A DNA stretch of 64,000 nt, taken from NCBI GenBank assembly GCA_034509425.1, contig JAVTVJ010000343.1, positions 1,328,501 through 1,392,500 on the forward strand, written 5' to 3'. Shown here one piece after another: positions 14,001-26,825 of the stretch. A program made the translations under genes and the position numbers. The notes under the pieces were generated by a model. It had not been told where the DNA came from. It worked only from the letters and a program-made list of their open reading frames with translations, and made no database searches. Each line of letters starts with the position of its first letter. Position 1 is the stretch's first letter. The DNA is from Eopsaltria australis. Taxonomy: Eukaryota; Chordata; Aves; Passeriformes; Petroicidae.

Positions 14001-14907
14001 CATGACTTGGAAGTTTCCATAAATTGACCAGATAAAACCCTAAAGAACTTGATTACCCTTTCCTTGGTCAGGAGGTCATACCAGAGACCTCCAGAAATTC
14101 CTTCCAGCTTCCTGTGACTCTCATCCACACTGGTATTGTGACCAGTAGCAAAGATTTTTGTTGGATATTGTAGAGATTCAGAAGTACACTTACCTTTAAG
14201 AGGTAGAATTAATGAAAATGACAAATTAATAGCTGATTAACCATATCAAAATATGACAGACTTACAAAAAACATAAATTGGAATTCAAAATTAGAAACAT
14301 GGATGTAACTGCAAAACTACATGTTTATTTACCAAATATTCATTGTGCTGGAATAAAAGGTATCTTTTTTCTGTGAGATGTGGTGACTTTTCTTAGAAAG
14401 CGGAATGGTGCAGATGAATAGATCTAGGCTCAAAGAAATCATTAGGTCAAAAAATCATGACAGGCTGCTGAACTCATGCAGGTGCCTGAAACTTGTTTTT
14501 GATTCTGGAGCCTCTGAAGTGATGAGGGAGATCAACAAGCAATCAGCAAGTATTAAGACCCTAGCATAAGACCTTGCTTGAAACAGTCTCTACAGACATG
14601 TTCATGAAAGGTAAATTCTAACTAGAATTTAAAAAAAAGAAGGTATATTAATATGATAAAACAATGAAGATGTCACTGTTTAAGAAGAAACACCAAGATG
14701 AAATGATTGAACAATAGGAGAAATACTACAGGTCTTCTTCATAAACCTAGCAGCAGACAAACAAAAGGAAGGAGAAAAAAACCCCATCTATTTAAGGCAA
14801 AGCATAAGAATAAACAAGCACAGTTATAAAACTAAGATGAGTAAATTTAATCTGAAAACTACCATGTTCCTCTTTGCTAAGAAATCAGCTTCCAATGAAA
14901 ATTTTTA
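8011..14907. other. Unassigned intergenic sequence
   Basis: About 6.9 kb with no recognised gene or transposon. Open frames are all below about 95 codons and lack recognisable domains. Confidence 0.55.
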
Positions 14908-15436
14908 CAGGTTCACAGAATGTGTTTGTTTGAAAGGGATCCGCAAGGATCATCGAGTCCTGGCCCTGCACAAGACCATGCTCAAAAGTCACATCCTGTG
15001 CCTGGGAACATTGTGCAAATGCTTATTGAACTCTGGCAGGCTTGGTGTTGTGGCCACTTCCCTGGGAGGCCTGTTCCAGTGCCCAAACACCCTTCGAGTG
15101 ACAAATTTTTTTCTAATATCTAACCCTGACACTGTTTCAGACCATTCTCTTGGGTCCTGTCACTGATCACCCCAGAGAAAAGATCAGTACCTGCCACATC
15201 TATTCCCCTTGTGAGGAAGTTGTAGAGTGTGATGGGGTCTTTCTGCAGTCTCCTCCAGCCTGAACAGACCAAGTGACCTCAGCTGCTCCTCATACAATTT
15301 CCTCCCAAGGCCCTTTACCACCTTTTTGCTCTCCTTTGGACACTCTCTAACAAGTTAATGTCTTATATTGCAGTGACCAAAACTGCACATGGGAATCAAG
15401 GTGAGGCTGCACCTAACAGTGCAGAGCAGAGTATTG
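14908..15436 (-). mobile_element. Avian CR1 LINE fragment, 3' untranslated region
   Basis: Read on the minus strand this is the 3' untranslated region of an avian CR1. On the plus strand the reversed 3' end starts with 'ttcacagaatgtgtttg', followed by 'ggatcatcgagtcctgg', 'gaggcctgttccagtgccc' and then the reversed 'ctcctccagcctgaacag' and 'gctgctcctcat' blocks. It is truncated at its 5' end near 15436, around the 'gaggctgcacc' block. Open frames on the plus strand at 14837-15166 are antisense readings of this element, not genes. It shares a subfamily-like 3' end with the copy at 22667-23604, in the opposite orientation. Confidence 0.93.
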
Positions 15437-18400
15437 GGTGCGGCATGTAAGGGATAAAGGGAAATTCATGTAGTCTCCACACTGAGGTTGATAACCATCT
15501 CAGTGAGATTGCATTATGATGTGGTTTATTATAAGAACATTGAAATCAACAATCCAGTATTCCACTGCTAATCCTATGCTCATCCTGACAGACTGCAGTC
15601 ATGGGGACCAGAAGGGATTACCTCCTTTCTTAGCTGATTCTAGAAGCAGAGACTCACTAAACATGGAATTTCATTTCAGGACTGGTGTGTTTCTCTATAC
15701 TTGTATCCATCTTGCAAACAAATGAGCAGGAAGGCAGGAAAAACAAGTTAATGTGTAAAGAAATGCACACAAGATACCAAATTCCAAAGCTGCCAGAGTA
15801 GAACACTGTCAAGGATTGCTAGTATCCCAAAGGCACAAATGAAAAATCCTTATTTTCCTTATTATTTCCACACACACCAGATTCTGTAATAGAAAATGCT
15901 TATTCCTTTTGCAAAAGATTCTGTTCAGTAAATCGTTTGCATTCCCTGCTGTTTTTACTGTTATGCATGCTTTATTGAGGTGAATGGAAATGGATGTGGA
16001 ATTTAAAATGCAAAATCTTTTAAAAAAATTAAATAAAATTTGAGTAATATTTTTTCCCACTTCTAATTTTTGGAATCACCTCTCATTCATGAATAAAAGG
16101 TGAGGTGGTAGGAAGGTATGTAAATATTTTCTTTTTCTCCAAGAACAAAGAACCTGTCATTCTATGCAAAGAACACAAGAATTCTGTACAAATTAAAATT
16201 ATAATGGTAAGAGAACTGAACAGAAAAATATTTGGACCTTCAAAGCATCAAATGTGAAGAACCAACCACAGGAGTTGTTTTTGTGTTTGATTTTTAATTT
16301 TTTTTGGGGGGGAAATGTAGTAGTCCATTTATCTAAGAAGAGAAAACTGCAATCCTCTGCAAGTTTACTCACATCTTCCACACTTCTCTGTTGTGCTGAA
16401 GGAAGAGGACTCCAGACAGTGAAGTATGGATCTACATGTAGCTCCATCAAAGCTTAGCTTGATTGGGAACAGCAAAGAAAGCTGAGCTTGATCTGTCTTC
16501 TAGTAAAGAAAAGAGGACACTTATGCAGAAACATTTTAGCTCAGTGAAAGAGCCATAAAAAGTTACAAAAGATAAACTGTGTACCACAGCTGCTAGTTTA
16601 TGATTCAACAAATGGAGTCATTTTGGCATTAGGTTCCTCCCATATCTTTGAGCAAGGTGCATCTAATCTAAACTTGACCATTAGGATCAAGGCAGGATCA
16701 AGCCTTGTTTCCATTAAGAACTAAGGTTCCGGTTATTTCTCTTTAGAGATAATGCACTTTCAGAGCACAGTTCATGTAATCTAAGTATTTGCACAGGAAT
16801 AGGTATTGTGATAGACCAACAAATATTCTCCAGTGTCTATAGAATCTAGAGACCTAGTTTAAACCCAGTTTTCAGATACTGCCTCAGTGTCCTGAGTTTC
16901 CTGTGAATCAGTCTACTATCCCAAAAAGTCACTTAGAAGTCTACAGTCTTTCATCCAATATTTGTCTTCACACACTGCCCAGCACCCTAGATGTTCAGTG
17001 CTTTGTCCTGACAAAGCCAGGGCAAAATTACAGTTGCTATTGCCACACATTTTAAGTAAAAGTCTTGCAGTTAAATGAGGTAACACTGCCTAAGAGTCAG
17101 AACTAAGACATGGCAGAAGAGAGGCTCACAGGCACACAAAAAATTCATGTCATACAAATAACCTCCAACAATAGTGGAGCTGAAATTTGATTTCTAAGAA
17201 ATAAAACCTTAAAGGCAGTATGATTAAATTTCTGTTGTTAAATCAACCTGCAACTTTGATATACAAAGAGGAAGTCTGAAATGTAATGAATCAGAGATCT
17301 ATTTCTCTTGATCTGAAGGTCAATTAACAAAACTAAGCTGCTGGCACGTAAGGGGGTATGCAGAAACCAATTTATAGGAGTATTCATGATCAAATGTCCA
17401 CCTTGGTTTCAGACACCCTCAAAAATTACTGATTGTCAGACTTCTATCAAGATCTTCTATTGTTTCAATTGAGCAAAACCTATTTAAAACTATATAAGTT
17501 CAAAATAATGAAGTAAATACCCCATGAGCTTAAATATTGAATAATACATAGTAATACCTTCTGATTAAATAACCATTTTGTTCAGTGATTACATTCAGTT
17601 TCCCCAGTTGGTAATTATTGATTACAGGATATAGTCATTTGTTTCTGCTAACCACTTGTCCTTGCAAAGTGTAAACATCAAGGACGGGGCTTGCATTCCT
17701 CTGTTTTCCATGGAGTCAGGCTGGACAATGATCCATGACACAGTAATGATATAACTTTTGTTGCAAAATAAAGAGTTTGTGTTCCTGAAGTTGTTTCGAT
17801 ACTTGGGATCCCTTCTCTCTCCTTCTTGCAGACTAAGTTTTCATATGAGTACTATAGGAATCATGAATACTAAATGTTAATAACTGTGTAATATTTTTAC
17901 ATAAGTAATTATTTTTTACTGCATTTTGCTTTTGTCATTTCCATGTACTTCCAAGCAATAATCAAAAATTTCTCTTTTCGGTTTCATTGAGCCACTATGA
18001 CGTCTCCTGTTAAAAAATAAGAAAAAAAACAAGAAAAAAATATGCAGATGTCTACCAGACGTGTTGCAAAATTTGGATGCACAGGTCTTTTTTAGATGTT
18101 TTCCTGTAAGGAATAAAAATTCACTCAGCTGTGGTTTCATGTGGATAACTAATTCAATTCCATGTGTCTAGTCATATGTTCAGACAAACTTTGTCCTGAA
18201 GCAACACTAGACTGCTCTCAGTGGTTCAAAAGCATTCCCTTTCTTTATTTATTTTTCCTTATGTTTTGAAGTGTAACAGCACAGGTCAGTAGCCCCACTG
18301 TATACTTGCAGAAAGGATAGTGTTGGTGTACAGGCACCCACAGATATGCACCCAGAGAGTTTGGTGCAGCCTCACAGCCCCTCAGTGATGAGATCAGGCT

Positions 18401-21400
18401 TTCTGAAAGTTGAAGACATCTCCAAAGACATGTATGCAAGAAGTTATGCTTTGCTTCAGCTACAGTTGAGGTTGAAAAGCGATTCTGCAACTTTCTATCT
18501 CTCACTTTCTTATAGATCCCTGTTTTTTTCCAGAAAGTGTCACTACCTTTCAGTTAAAGATGCTTTCTAGCCAAGATCAGATGAAATCTTTTGGTTCTTT
18601 CCATATTCTACTGCTTATTCTTTGGATAATTTTGTCCTTTCTTTGCACCTTCTGTCTCATATCTTTAATGTTTCTGAATTGCTCTGAATTTCTAGCATGA
18701 AAGAATATTATACTGAAGTTAAAATTATTTCCTGTATATCATTTTCGTTATGAAGCTCTACCCATGCAGAATAAAATGAAAATAGTATGTATGCTTTCTT
18801 GTTCTTGACATGAAAAACCTATTCCTCAAGCACAACAGTGATTGATAAATATGATTAATAAAATGGTTATATTTCATTTATTTTGAGTGATAGATAACCT
18901 GGTAAAAGTTTCCCATAAATAATACATTAAAAAGTCATAACACATAACATCTCATTAGCTGATGCTTCTAATTTTATGCCTATCTGAAATAGTATGCTGT
19001 CTCATTTTAAATCTCTAAATACATACAAAGTCGAAGGCTTCCTATAGGTTGTATTTTTTAACTGCTTTTCCAAACCTACACAAGAATTTCACAGTGACTG
19101 AAAAAGTAATATTTAAATTAGCTACAAACCAGCAATTGATGATAACTTATAATCTCGAACAAATGCAGATATTCTAAACTATTAAAATATACTTCTCTTT
19201 AAAGTAATAAGATTGATATTTTTCCTAATACAGAACTAAATTTTATATTTCTAGTACTGCTTAGTTCTTATGATTCAGATCTATTTGGGTAATGTCTGCA
19301 GTATGTTTAAGTGTCTACATATTTCCCTGAAATTTGGATGGAAAACGAATCTTCATGCTGACGAGCCCACAGTGAACTTTTCTTGACTGACCACAACATT
19401 AAAAAGGTGGAGTTGTGATTGCATAAGACAAAGAGCTACCTAATTTTTTAACCAAATTGTAATTCACCTGACTTTGAACAAAATAATATCAACACTATCA
19501 ACTGAAAGCTATTGCAGCCATCCCTTCGAAAAGGAATGAGATGCTTTCCTGGCCAGGGAGCCTTCAGTACCACTGTGGATGCAGGGGTCTCTACCACATC
19601 CCAGCGTTTTTGATCTTTGAAGTCTGACCATTTGCCACAGGTTGTTACCACATCCATCTTGTGCACAACATGGCCAGGATATAGTCCTTTTTGAGTAGGT
19701 ATAATTAGCATTAATTTTAATTACAGTCGCATTATTCTATGTGGCCTTTAGAAATTGCCCTACTCATATCAATCCAAACTATACGTATAAGATTTGTTCT
19801 GCCAGGTTCATCAGTGCTAATCCTCTCTCACCTTTGTATCGTCCCTTGGGCTTGTTATTGACCATTGAACTAAATATAAATTTACACTCTCAGATTGCCT
19901 TACTGCCAAACTTGTGCTACTTTTTTATTTTTATTTATTACTTCTAAAAGACAAGAGTTGGTAAATCACTGATGCAAACATCCACTCTCTCATTTGTTAA
20001 ACTTCATTGCAAGCACCAATGTGTTGTTTTCTAAGATGTTCATTTCATTTAGACTAAAGAGAATTTCTCTGGTAGAAGTGTTTAAATTGATTCATTATTC
20101 AACTTTCAATTTCTCATTAAGTCACCTTCTGCAGTGCATCTTACAATCGTGATGTGTTCACAGGGTCTACTATCACGGCAAGCTGACTGCTCCTTGATCT
20201 TGGTTATTTTTGAGTCTATTTCTACTGTCCTCCATGTCCGTGGGGCGAGGGCAGTCTGTGCAATCTCTGTGCACCACCTGGCACTGGAGAGCCCTCATTC
20301 CTTTGGCACTATGTGGATGCAAACAATAAACAGCAGCAGCCATGAAATGTTTCCAGAGGTCAGACCTAAACCATCAGCAGCTTCATGGCACAGTGCCCCC
20401 TGTAGTTGCAGAACTCCAAATGTCAGGATTACAAACCTGGAGGCTCTTTAGCATTTGTGGATCTCAGGGGTTGGATCCAGTCTGTAGAACACATGCATGT
20501 TGTACTTACTGAATGTTAATTCTTGCTGTAATTGAAATGAAGAATGTAACCACCATCTCTACCCCTGCCCCCCCCTCCAAAAACAAAACCCAATAACCCA
20601 TTCTGCCTATAAATTGGAAATGTATCAGAACACTGAACTCTGTTCCATGTATCACTTAAATAGTCCCTGATCAGTACAATGCAAGCTATACATGCCCAAC
20701 CACCTGTTTCTTTAAGGAGTATTATATTTCCCCGGCAATAGACTTGACTCACAAATTTATAATCACACAGTTTTGAACTACTTAACATAAAATTTTAATA
20801 AAAACTACAGCATTTGTAAAGCATGTCAGCTTGAAAATAAAGATAGGTATTTCAATAACACCCAAGTGCCCTATTTAGCATTTTTTGAATTGAACGTTTA
20901 TTTCAAAATTTCTTCCCAGAGTGAAATTGCTTTTAGAGAAAATCATTAATAAGGAAATCAAAATGAAATATTTAAATTGCATTGAATAAAATAAGTTGGC
21001 CCAAAGCATTATGGGGAAAATTTCATCATTTTGTGAGCAAAAAATCTGCTTTTGCTAGTTTTTATTCCTCTGCAGTATAGAAAGGATTTTTTTCTACTTC
21101 GTTTTCATAATAGAATTTCCAAGAGAGATTTTCAGCCTTTAATCTAAAATCTCATCTTTTTCTCTTTTGCTATACTACCATATTTTATATAAAACACAAT
21201 GTGCAGAATAGATTTCCCTCAGAGGTAATGTTAGTTTCATCCAAAAATCACAAAACACTCATTCTTTATAAAGATTGATGTGACTATGTTGGGAATCTCA
21301 GTTATTTGGGGGAGGGGGACATGGAGGAATTGAAAGAAGCGAGAAGGTCACTAACTAAAATAAGAAGGGGAAACATTCAATCTAAACTAAACACAGAATT

Positions 21401-22666
21401 TTGATTTTTCATTACACCAGAAACAGAGTAAACAACTCAGAAATATTTTGTTTATATTTCTACCTATCCAAAATCAGCTGTATTCATTTGGGAACTTCTC
21501 CATGAAGATTGAAGGAGTGAGGATCTTTTTTTTTTTCAAAATTGCTAGAAGATGCATTTTCCCCATTAACTAAATATTTTAGATATTTTACACCTATGTA
21601 CTTTAACAAAATTTAAATTTCCTCTTTGACTTGTAGCTGCAGAAATGTTCAGCTCCCAGGAGAAGGTCTACAAATGAGAATGTAAATTTTTCTAGGATAC
21701 GATGCTGGTAACAACACTGATGATTAAGGCACTGTTCCAGGAGAAGGTGAAAACAGTTAGGACCCCCCTCTGTGGGATAAAACATGGGTAAAAATATCTC
21801 TTGCTGGATCATGAACGTACAATCCTCTCTTCTTCAATACTGGCCAATATATAACCCTCTCTTCTCCACAGACACTGGTCAAACATTTCAGCACATAAGA
21901 ATTATAATTATTTTTTCAGAGAATTTACTGTCTAAGTGAAAAAAGAGATAAAAGGTACAAGTCCTATGTCTTGCAAGTTGATGAGTGAACTTTCTCCACT
22001 GCAAGTTTATTTTGGGCATAGACACTCCCACTCTGGCAATTAAGAACTCCACATCTTCAGTCTGATGTGTTCAATATTCAGCATGAAAACTCTAATCTTG
22101 ATATCCCCTCTGGTAGCATGATATAGTGGTACAAAATTACTGCAATGTCTGTGAACTGTGCTGGATTTGATTCTTCTAGAATGTACTCCCTGATTGAACT
22201 ATAAATGGAGAGCAGCTAAGAAAGATTAATTAACTCTTCATTTCCTAACAAGGAAGATGTGAGATGTGAAGCTAAACATTTTCTGTAGAGAAATACATGC
22301 CAGGTGTTGCTCTTCATCTTCTAAAAGGCAAATATAAATATATGTATGTGTTCCTAGGAAACAGTTTTCAAATAGAAACCAGGTATAAAGTATATAGATT
22401 TTAACCATGGATCAGTTCTGAAAATTCATTGCAAATTGCCATATGCATGGACAATAATATGTGTAGCAAAATAAACAAAGAAGCTACGACTAGAAATATT
22501 ATGGGAAACATGAAGCCTGTAACTATCAGGCAAGAGTTGATTTATATTACAGGTGAACGAACACTCTCACTTCTTTTTTGTTATGTTCTGAAACTTTCTC
22601 TTCAATTCAGTTCGTACTATAATTTTATTTTTTAATTAATTTTTAATTAAAGTATTTTAAATTTCA
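15437..22666. other. Unassigned AT-rich intergenic sequence
   Basis: About 7.2 kb with no identified gene or repeat. A minus-strand open frame of 87 codons at 19448-19711 looks somewhat protein-like but I recognise no family. A C-rich run occurs near 20567-20578 and a G run near 16305-16312. Confidence 0.5.
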
Positions 22667-23604
22667 GGGTCTGCTTTCACATCAAACAGATTGCTCTTCA
22701 ACATCTTTGTAAACAACCTGGACAGAAGACTAAAAGGATACTAAGTAAATTTGCAGATAATAGAAAGCTGGGAGCAGCTGTTGACTCCCTGGAGGGCAGA
22801 GAAGCCCTGACAGGAGAATTTAGGCAAATTAGAGACCTGGGCAACCACCAGCTGTATGAAGTTAAACAAAGACAAGTGCTGGATTCTGCGCTGGAGATGG
22901 GAAAGCCTGGATGTATGGAGAGATTGGAGAATGAGAGGCTGGAGAGCAGCCCCATGGAAAGGTCCCTGGGAGCGCTGGTCAGTGGCAGGTTGAACATGAG
23001 CCAGCAGTGCCCTGGCAGCCAGGGTGGCCAACCCTGTCCTGGGGGGCATCAGGCACTGCCAGGCAGGCAAGAGAGGGGATTGGGCTTTGGGGCAGCCTCA
23101 CCTTGAGTCATGTGAACAATTTGGGGTGCCACAGTATAAAAAAGACAAAGCTATTGGAAAGCATACAAAGGAGGGCCACAAGAATGGTGAAGGAGAAGAC
23201 ATATGAGGAGCAAATAGGGTCACTTGGCTTGCTCAGCCTCGAGGAGACTGAGTGGAGACCTCATTGCAGTCTACAGATTCCGCATGAAGGGAAGCAGAAA
23301 AGGCACTGATCTCTTCCCTGTGGTGACCAATGACAGGACCCAAGGGAATGGCCTGAAAGTGCTTCAGGGAAGGTTTAGGTTGGATATTAGAAAAAAAGTT
23401 CTTCACCCAGAGGATGTTTGGGCATTGGAACAGGCCTCCCAGGAAAGTGGTCACAGCACCAAGCCTGACAGAGTTCAAGAAGTGTTTGGACAATGTTTCC
23501 AGGCACATGGTGTGTTATTCTGGATGTCCTATTCAGGGCTAAGATTTGGACTTGATGATCCTCGTGGTTCTCTTTCAAGTCAGAATATTCTGTGAATCTG
23601 TGAT
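22667..23604 (+). mobile_element. Avian CR1 LINE, end of ORF2 plus 3' UTR
   Basis: A 5'-truncated avian CR1 of about 0.94 kb. It begins inside the reverse transcriptase: 'LLFNIFVNNLD' is readable just before 22740, then KFADN..KLG..VDSLEGREAL at about 22744-22815. The CR1 catalytic FADD motif reads FADN here, so the second Asp is lost. Further on are the 'NMSQQC' block near 22995, the 'LLSLEETEWR' region (the CR1 'FSLEKRRLR' equivalent) near 23230, and the 3' UTR blocks 'tggatattagaaaaaa', 'ggcattggaacaggcctccc' and 'gatgatcctcgtgg'. It ends in 'attctgtgaatctgtgat'. Stops and frameshifts make it dead. Overlapping open frames of 60-123 codons on both strands are fragments or shadows of it. Confidence 0.95.
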
Positions 23605-23887
23605 AATTTTGTTCCTAGTGTTGGACTTTCATGCAAGATCTTAAACAGGCATTAAGTTGAACTCGATAGATCAATTTGATGTGAGAAGTAAGATATTAAA
23701 CTGCATGGCCTTCACCCAAGAGCTCTGAAGCAACTAAGATCTGAATTTACAGGACTTTTGATAGTAATCTGTAAGCTACATTATGAAAGGTTACTGTGGC
23801 AGAAGGCTGATAGATTGCCAATGCACCTCCCATCTCAAAAAAGTCTGAAGAAATTATCCAAAGAAAGGCAGGATTCCATCCCCACTT
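23605..23887. other. Unassigned spacer
   Basis: Short sequence between the avian CR1 and an A/C-rich tract; nothing recognised. Confidence 0.5.
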
Positions 23888-23967
23888 ACAAAAAAAAAGG
23901 GAAAAAAAACCAACCCAAACACAAGCAAACAAACAAACAAACAAAACCAAAACAACAAAAAAAATAC
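23888..23967. repeat. A/C-rich low-complexity tract with (AAAC)n
   Basis: Eighty bases almost free of T on the plus strand, including about five consecutive caaa/acaa units near 23924-23944. The open frames across it code for biased K/Q/N (plus) or F/V/C (minus) strings and are not genes. Confidence 0.85.
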
Positions 23968-24134
23968 CCAACTTTGTTACAAGGGAAAGAGCCTGATTTC
24001 TGTAAAGAAAATGCTACCTTGCTACCGTACTGTGTTTATAATGTGAGCAGAAATGTGGATGTATTTGTATTTTTAAAAAGTCCTTGACACCCAAGATTAT
24101 TAAAGAAATTAAACTGTGGCAGGATTGGTAGAGG

Positions 24135-24640
24135 GGATTTTTATGGATTAAAAGCTGATTAAAGGATAGGAAGAAAATGTCCTAACACAGACCTTTATAG
24201 ACCAAATGTTCTTTAATTTTTGAGATGGAAGACAGTAGGATGCTGTCCCATCAACTGGTGTTTGTGCTGCTTTTTTCCTATATAAATCATCAGTGGTGTC
24301 TGGAAAAGGGTGTGAAAACTAAAATCTCCAGCTCTACAGATCATACTAATTTTTTTTTACCTGTGAAATGTTGAGGACCTGCAAACACTTCCCACAAAAA
24401 AAGAGTGGCCAGAAGGGTGGCAGCTGGGCCTTAGTGGCAAAATATAAGGCAATGCATCAGGGGAATGCCAATGAAGTCTACATGATTCTGCACTCGGAAT
24501 TGGTGGTTACAACTCAGGAAATACATGTTGGATCCTCCATAAAGAGTTCTCTGAAAGCATTGGCTTGATGTGCAACAGAAGCCAAAAGCGATGACAATGT
24601 GAACTCAGCAGTAAATAGGTTAAATAAGACACCTTTTTTT
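24135..24640 (+). mobile_element. Ancient amniote CR1 LINE, reverse transcriptase segment
   Basis: A highly diverged CR1 piece of the old amniote type. Readable blocks in order: 'gattaaaggataggaag', 'aaatcatcagtggtgtctgg' followed by 'aaaagggtgtgaa' (the 'FINDLEKGV' region), 'cagatcatactaa' (the 'ADDTK' region, with DD altered), 'gtggcaaaatataaggcaatgcatca' (the 'KCKVMH' region), 'ggttacaactcagga' and 'agagttctctgaaagcat', then 'gatgtgcaacagaagccaaaa'. It lacks a clear 3' end. It lies 530 bp downstream of the younger CR1 in the same orientation but belongs to a different lineage, so the two are independent insertions. Confidence 0.8.
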
Positions 24641-25936
24641 TGGCTAAAAAAAGTAAACTACTACATTGATCAAAAATGGGAGAACTTATTTAAAGGATAA
24701 TCAGAAACAAAATTAACATTTTTGAGTTTGGGAGTCTTTTCCTTTTTATTGTTTTTATAGATTATTTTTCTCATTTAAATTTTAGCTTTCTTTAATGTTT
24801 AGAGTTATTCTCCTAGCAAAAGATCTTCTAGCTCTCTTACAATATATCTTCAGAAATATAAGCACATGTATAAAAAAGTAAGTCAACACATTGAAGAATC
24901 CTAAAGTGAAGTGTGAACGAAAAGTTTCTTATACCCATGAATAAAGTAAAATTCTGAAGAAATTAAATTCCTAAATGAAAAAAGTAAATAGTGAAGACTG
25001 TTTGACTGTCTTCCACACAGGGCTATGGCAAAGCCAAGGAGATCGTAGGGAAGCAAAGAGAGATTAATGACAAAGCAGAAAGCACAATAATGGGGCAACC
25101 CTGTTTATCCTGTGGGTGAACACTGCATCATGGCACAGCACAATTTAGACAGTCATGTTTAGAATAGATAGGAAGTGAATTCACAGCAGAAGTTGTATTT
25201 TACTTAGTTCTGGAACAAGCTTTATCTCAAAATTTTAACATCAGATAGTTACAGTAAAAGAGTCTGCGTAAGATGCTCAAACTGAATAAATGTAAATTCA
25301 AAAAACACAGTGAAAATTCATTAGAATGGTATTTAATATTATGTAGGAGGACAACAAAAATTAGAGAAGCAAAATACAGATGGTGGATGGTTTAAAGACA
25401 TTAAAGACATAATGTTATAGTAAATACAAATAAAAATCAATATTATCTGCTAATATAAAAGATCTGTACAAGATAGCGCACGCAAACAAAGAAAAAAATA
25501 AAATCTATCATTAACAACTAACAGCTACTTTTTGTCAGTAATTTAATTATAGAATTATTAGATGGTAAGAATATACTTTCTTACAGCCTTCTATTGAATT
25601 ATTCAAAAATTATTTTTCAATTATTAAAAATTTGAAGCATTGTTTAAATTAAAAAAAATCTTGTAGCCTCCTTAAAAATTAAGACAACCCAAAGGGTTTT
25701 TAATAAAAAGCTTCTCAATTGCTTAAAACTAAGAATAAGACTTTTTTCAACAGTTGTGGAAAGAAATTTGTCATCAAAATGGCCTCTCTACGAGAGAAAT
25801 GTAAAGTGGCAATTGAATTTTTTAAAAGAATTTGGAGATGTTTTCAAAAATTAGAATCATCAGACTTGACTCACATAAAGGAAAAAGCAGTACAAACCAG
25901 AATTTAAACAAAAGGTAGATAAGACAAAACAGAATT
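24641..25936. other. Unassigned AT-rich sequence
   Basis: No gene or repeat identified. The segment around 25440-25720 is notably A/T-rich. Confidence 0.5.
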
Positions 25937-26021
25937 GGGAAGGGAAGGGAAGGGAAGGGAAGGGAAGGGAAGGGAAGGGAAGGGAAGGGAAGGGAAGGGA
26001 AGGGAAGGGAAGGGAAGGGAA
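25937..26021. repeat. (GGGAA)17 pentanucleotide array
   Basis: Seventeen perfect GGGAA units, 85 bp, homopurine on the plus strand. It immediately precedes the region holding the gypsy-type fossil. It is likely to be length-polymorphic and prone to polymerase slippage or triplex formation. Confidence 0.97.
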
Positions 26022-26284
26022 TAATGCCTCTCAGAAGCTACTGACGGTCCTGCAGATGGCAGTGATAATTTGCAGGGACGTGTACTGTTCTACAGCCATC
26101 TCTGGCTCCTCAAATTTCTCTGTAGAAGAAATTTGTCAGGTTATCACTGGGCACTTGACATGTGTTTGTACTTCTTGACTTCCTCCACCAGCCTCCACTA
26201 GAAACAGGGGATAGAGAGCTTTGTTTTGAGTCAGTACAGCTATTCCTATGATTGCTCGTGACTGTTCTTTCTTGCTGTCTCCTG

Positions 26285-26825
26285 TCTCCACCAGAGAAAA
26301 TTTATGATCATGGTTGGCCATAGCTCAATCCTTGCCCTCCCACATGAGTATAAACAGTGTCATCTGCACTGATATCTGCAGCAGACAACCCTCAGGGGCT
26401 GTGTGCAATCTCTGCTGGTACCCCCTCAAGCGATTTCTGTTCTGTATGGCATTGTCAGCCACTGATAGCACCCAAACAGGGTCCAGAAAGTTGTCAAGTA
26501 ACTGTTTGCTGCATCCAGTTTTGCTTGCCAGAAGCCATCTCTGGCATCCATGACTGAAAAGACTATTGTGTTCGCTTGATTTGGCAATATTTCAGTGACT
26601 GTTGGCAGGGAACAGTATAAGCATTTTAGTATGCTATTGAGGTCCTTTGGATTGATGCAGATCATCAGTTTGCCTGTCTTTCTAACTGCCACCATACTGC
26701 TGATCCAGTCAATTGGCCTTGCAACTTTTTTCAGCCACCTTGTTCCATGACAGTTTTAACTTTCACCTTGAGCTCTGCTTTAAGTGGCAGCACTAGCATT
26801 TTATATATAGCTGATGCCACATCAT
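26285..26825 (-). pseudogene. Ty3/gypsy-type reverse transcriptase fossil (LTR retrotransposon pol)
   Basis: Minus-strand translation matches the reverse transcriptase core of Ty3/gypsy LTR retrotransposons. In order: a PLKAEL...V segment (about 26820-26742), DWISSMVAVRK and GKLMICINPKDLN (the family's 'DWVSSMVVV' and 'GKLRICIDPKDLN' blocks, about 26715-26630), LPTVTEIL, then VFSVMDARDGFWQAKLD carrying the first catalytic Asp (codon 26546-26548), LTTFWTLFG.Y and the M/LPY.. block. An in-frame stop sits at 26426-26428, and homology resumes in another frame with ..ISADDTVYTH, which holds the paired catalytic Asp (26359-26367). A last match, AMANHDHKFS, lies near 26290-26320 in yet another frame. 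At least three frame breaks occur (near 26738, 26426 and 26322). No gag, protease, RNase H, integrase or LTRs were seen. This is an isolated dead fragment of about 0.54 kb, possibly an old endogenous element. Assignment to RT is firm; the clade within Metaviridae is unknown. Confidence 0.85.

Noticed and set aside
14837..15166. 109-codon plus-strand open frame
   Set aside because: Antisense reading of the minus-strand CR1 3' UTR.
22698..23595. Cluster of open frames of 60-123 codons on both strands
   Set aside because: All lie within one CR1 copy; the plus-strand pieces are broken ORF2 or 3' UTR and the minus-strand ones are antisense shadows.
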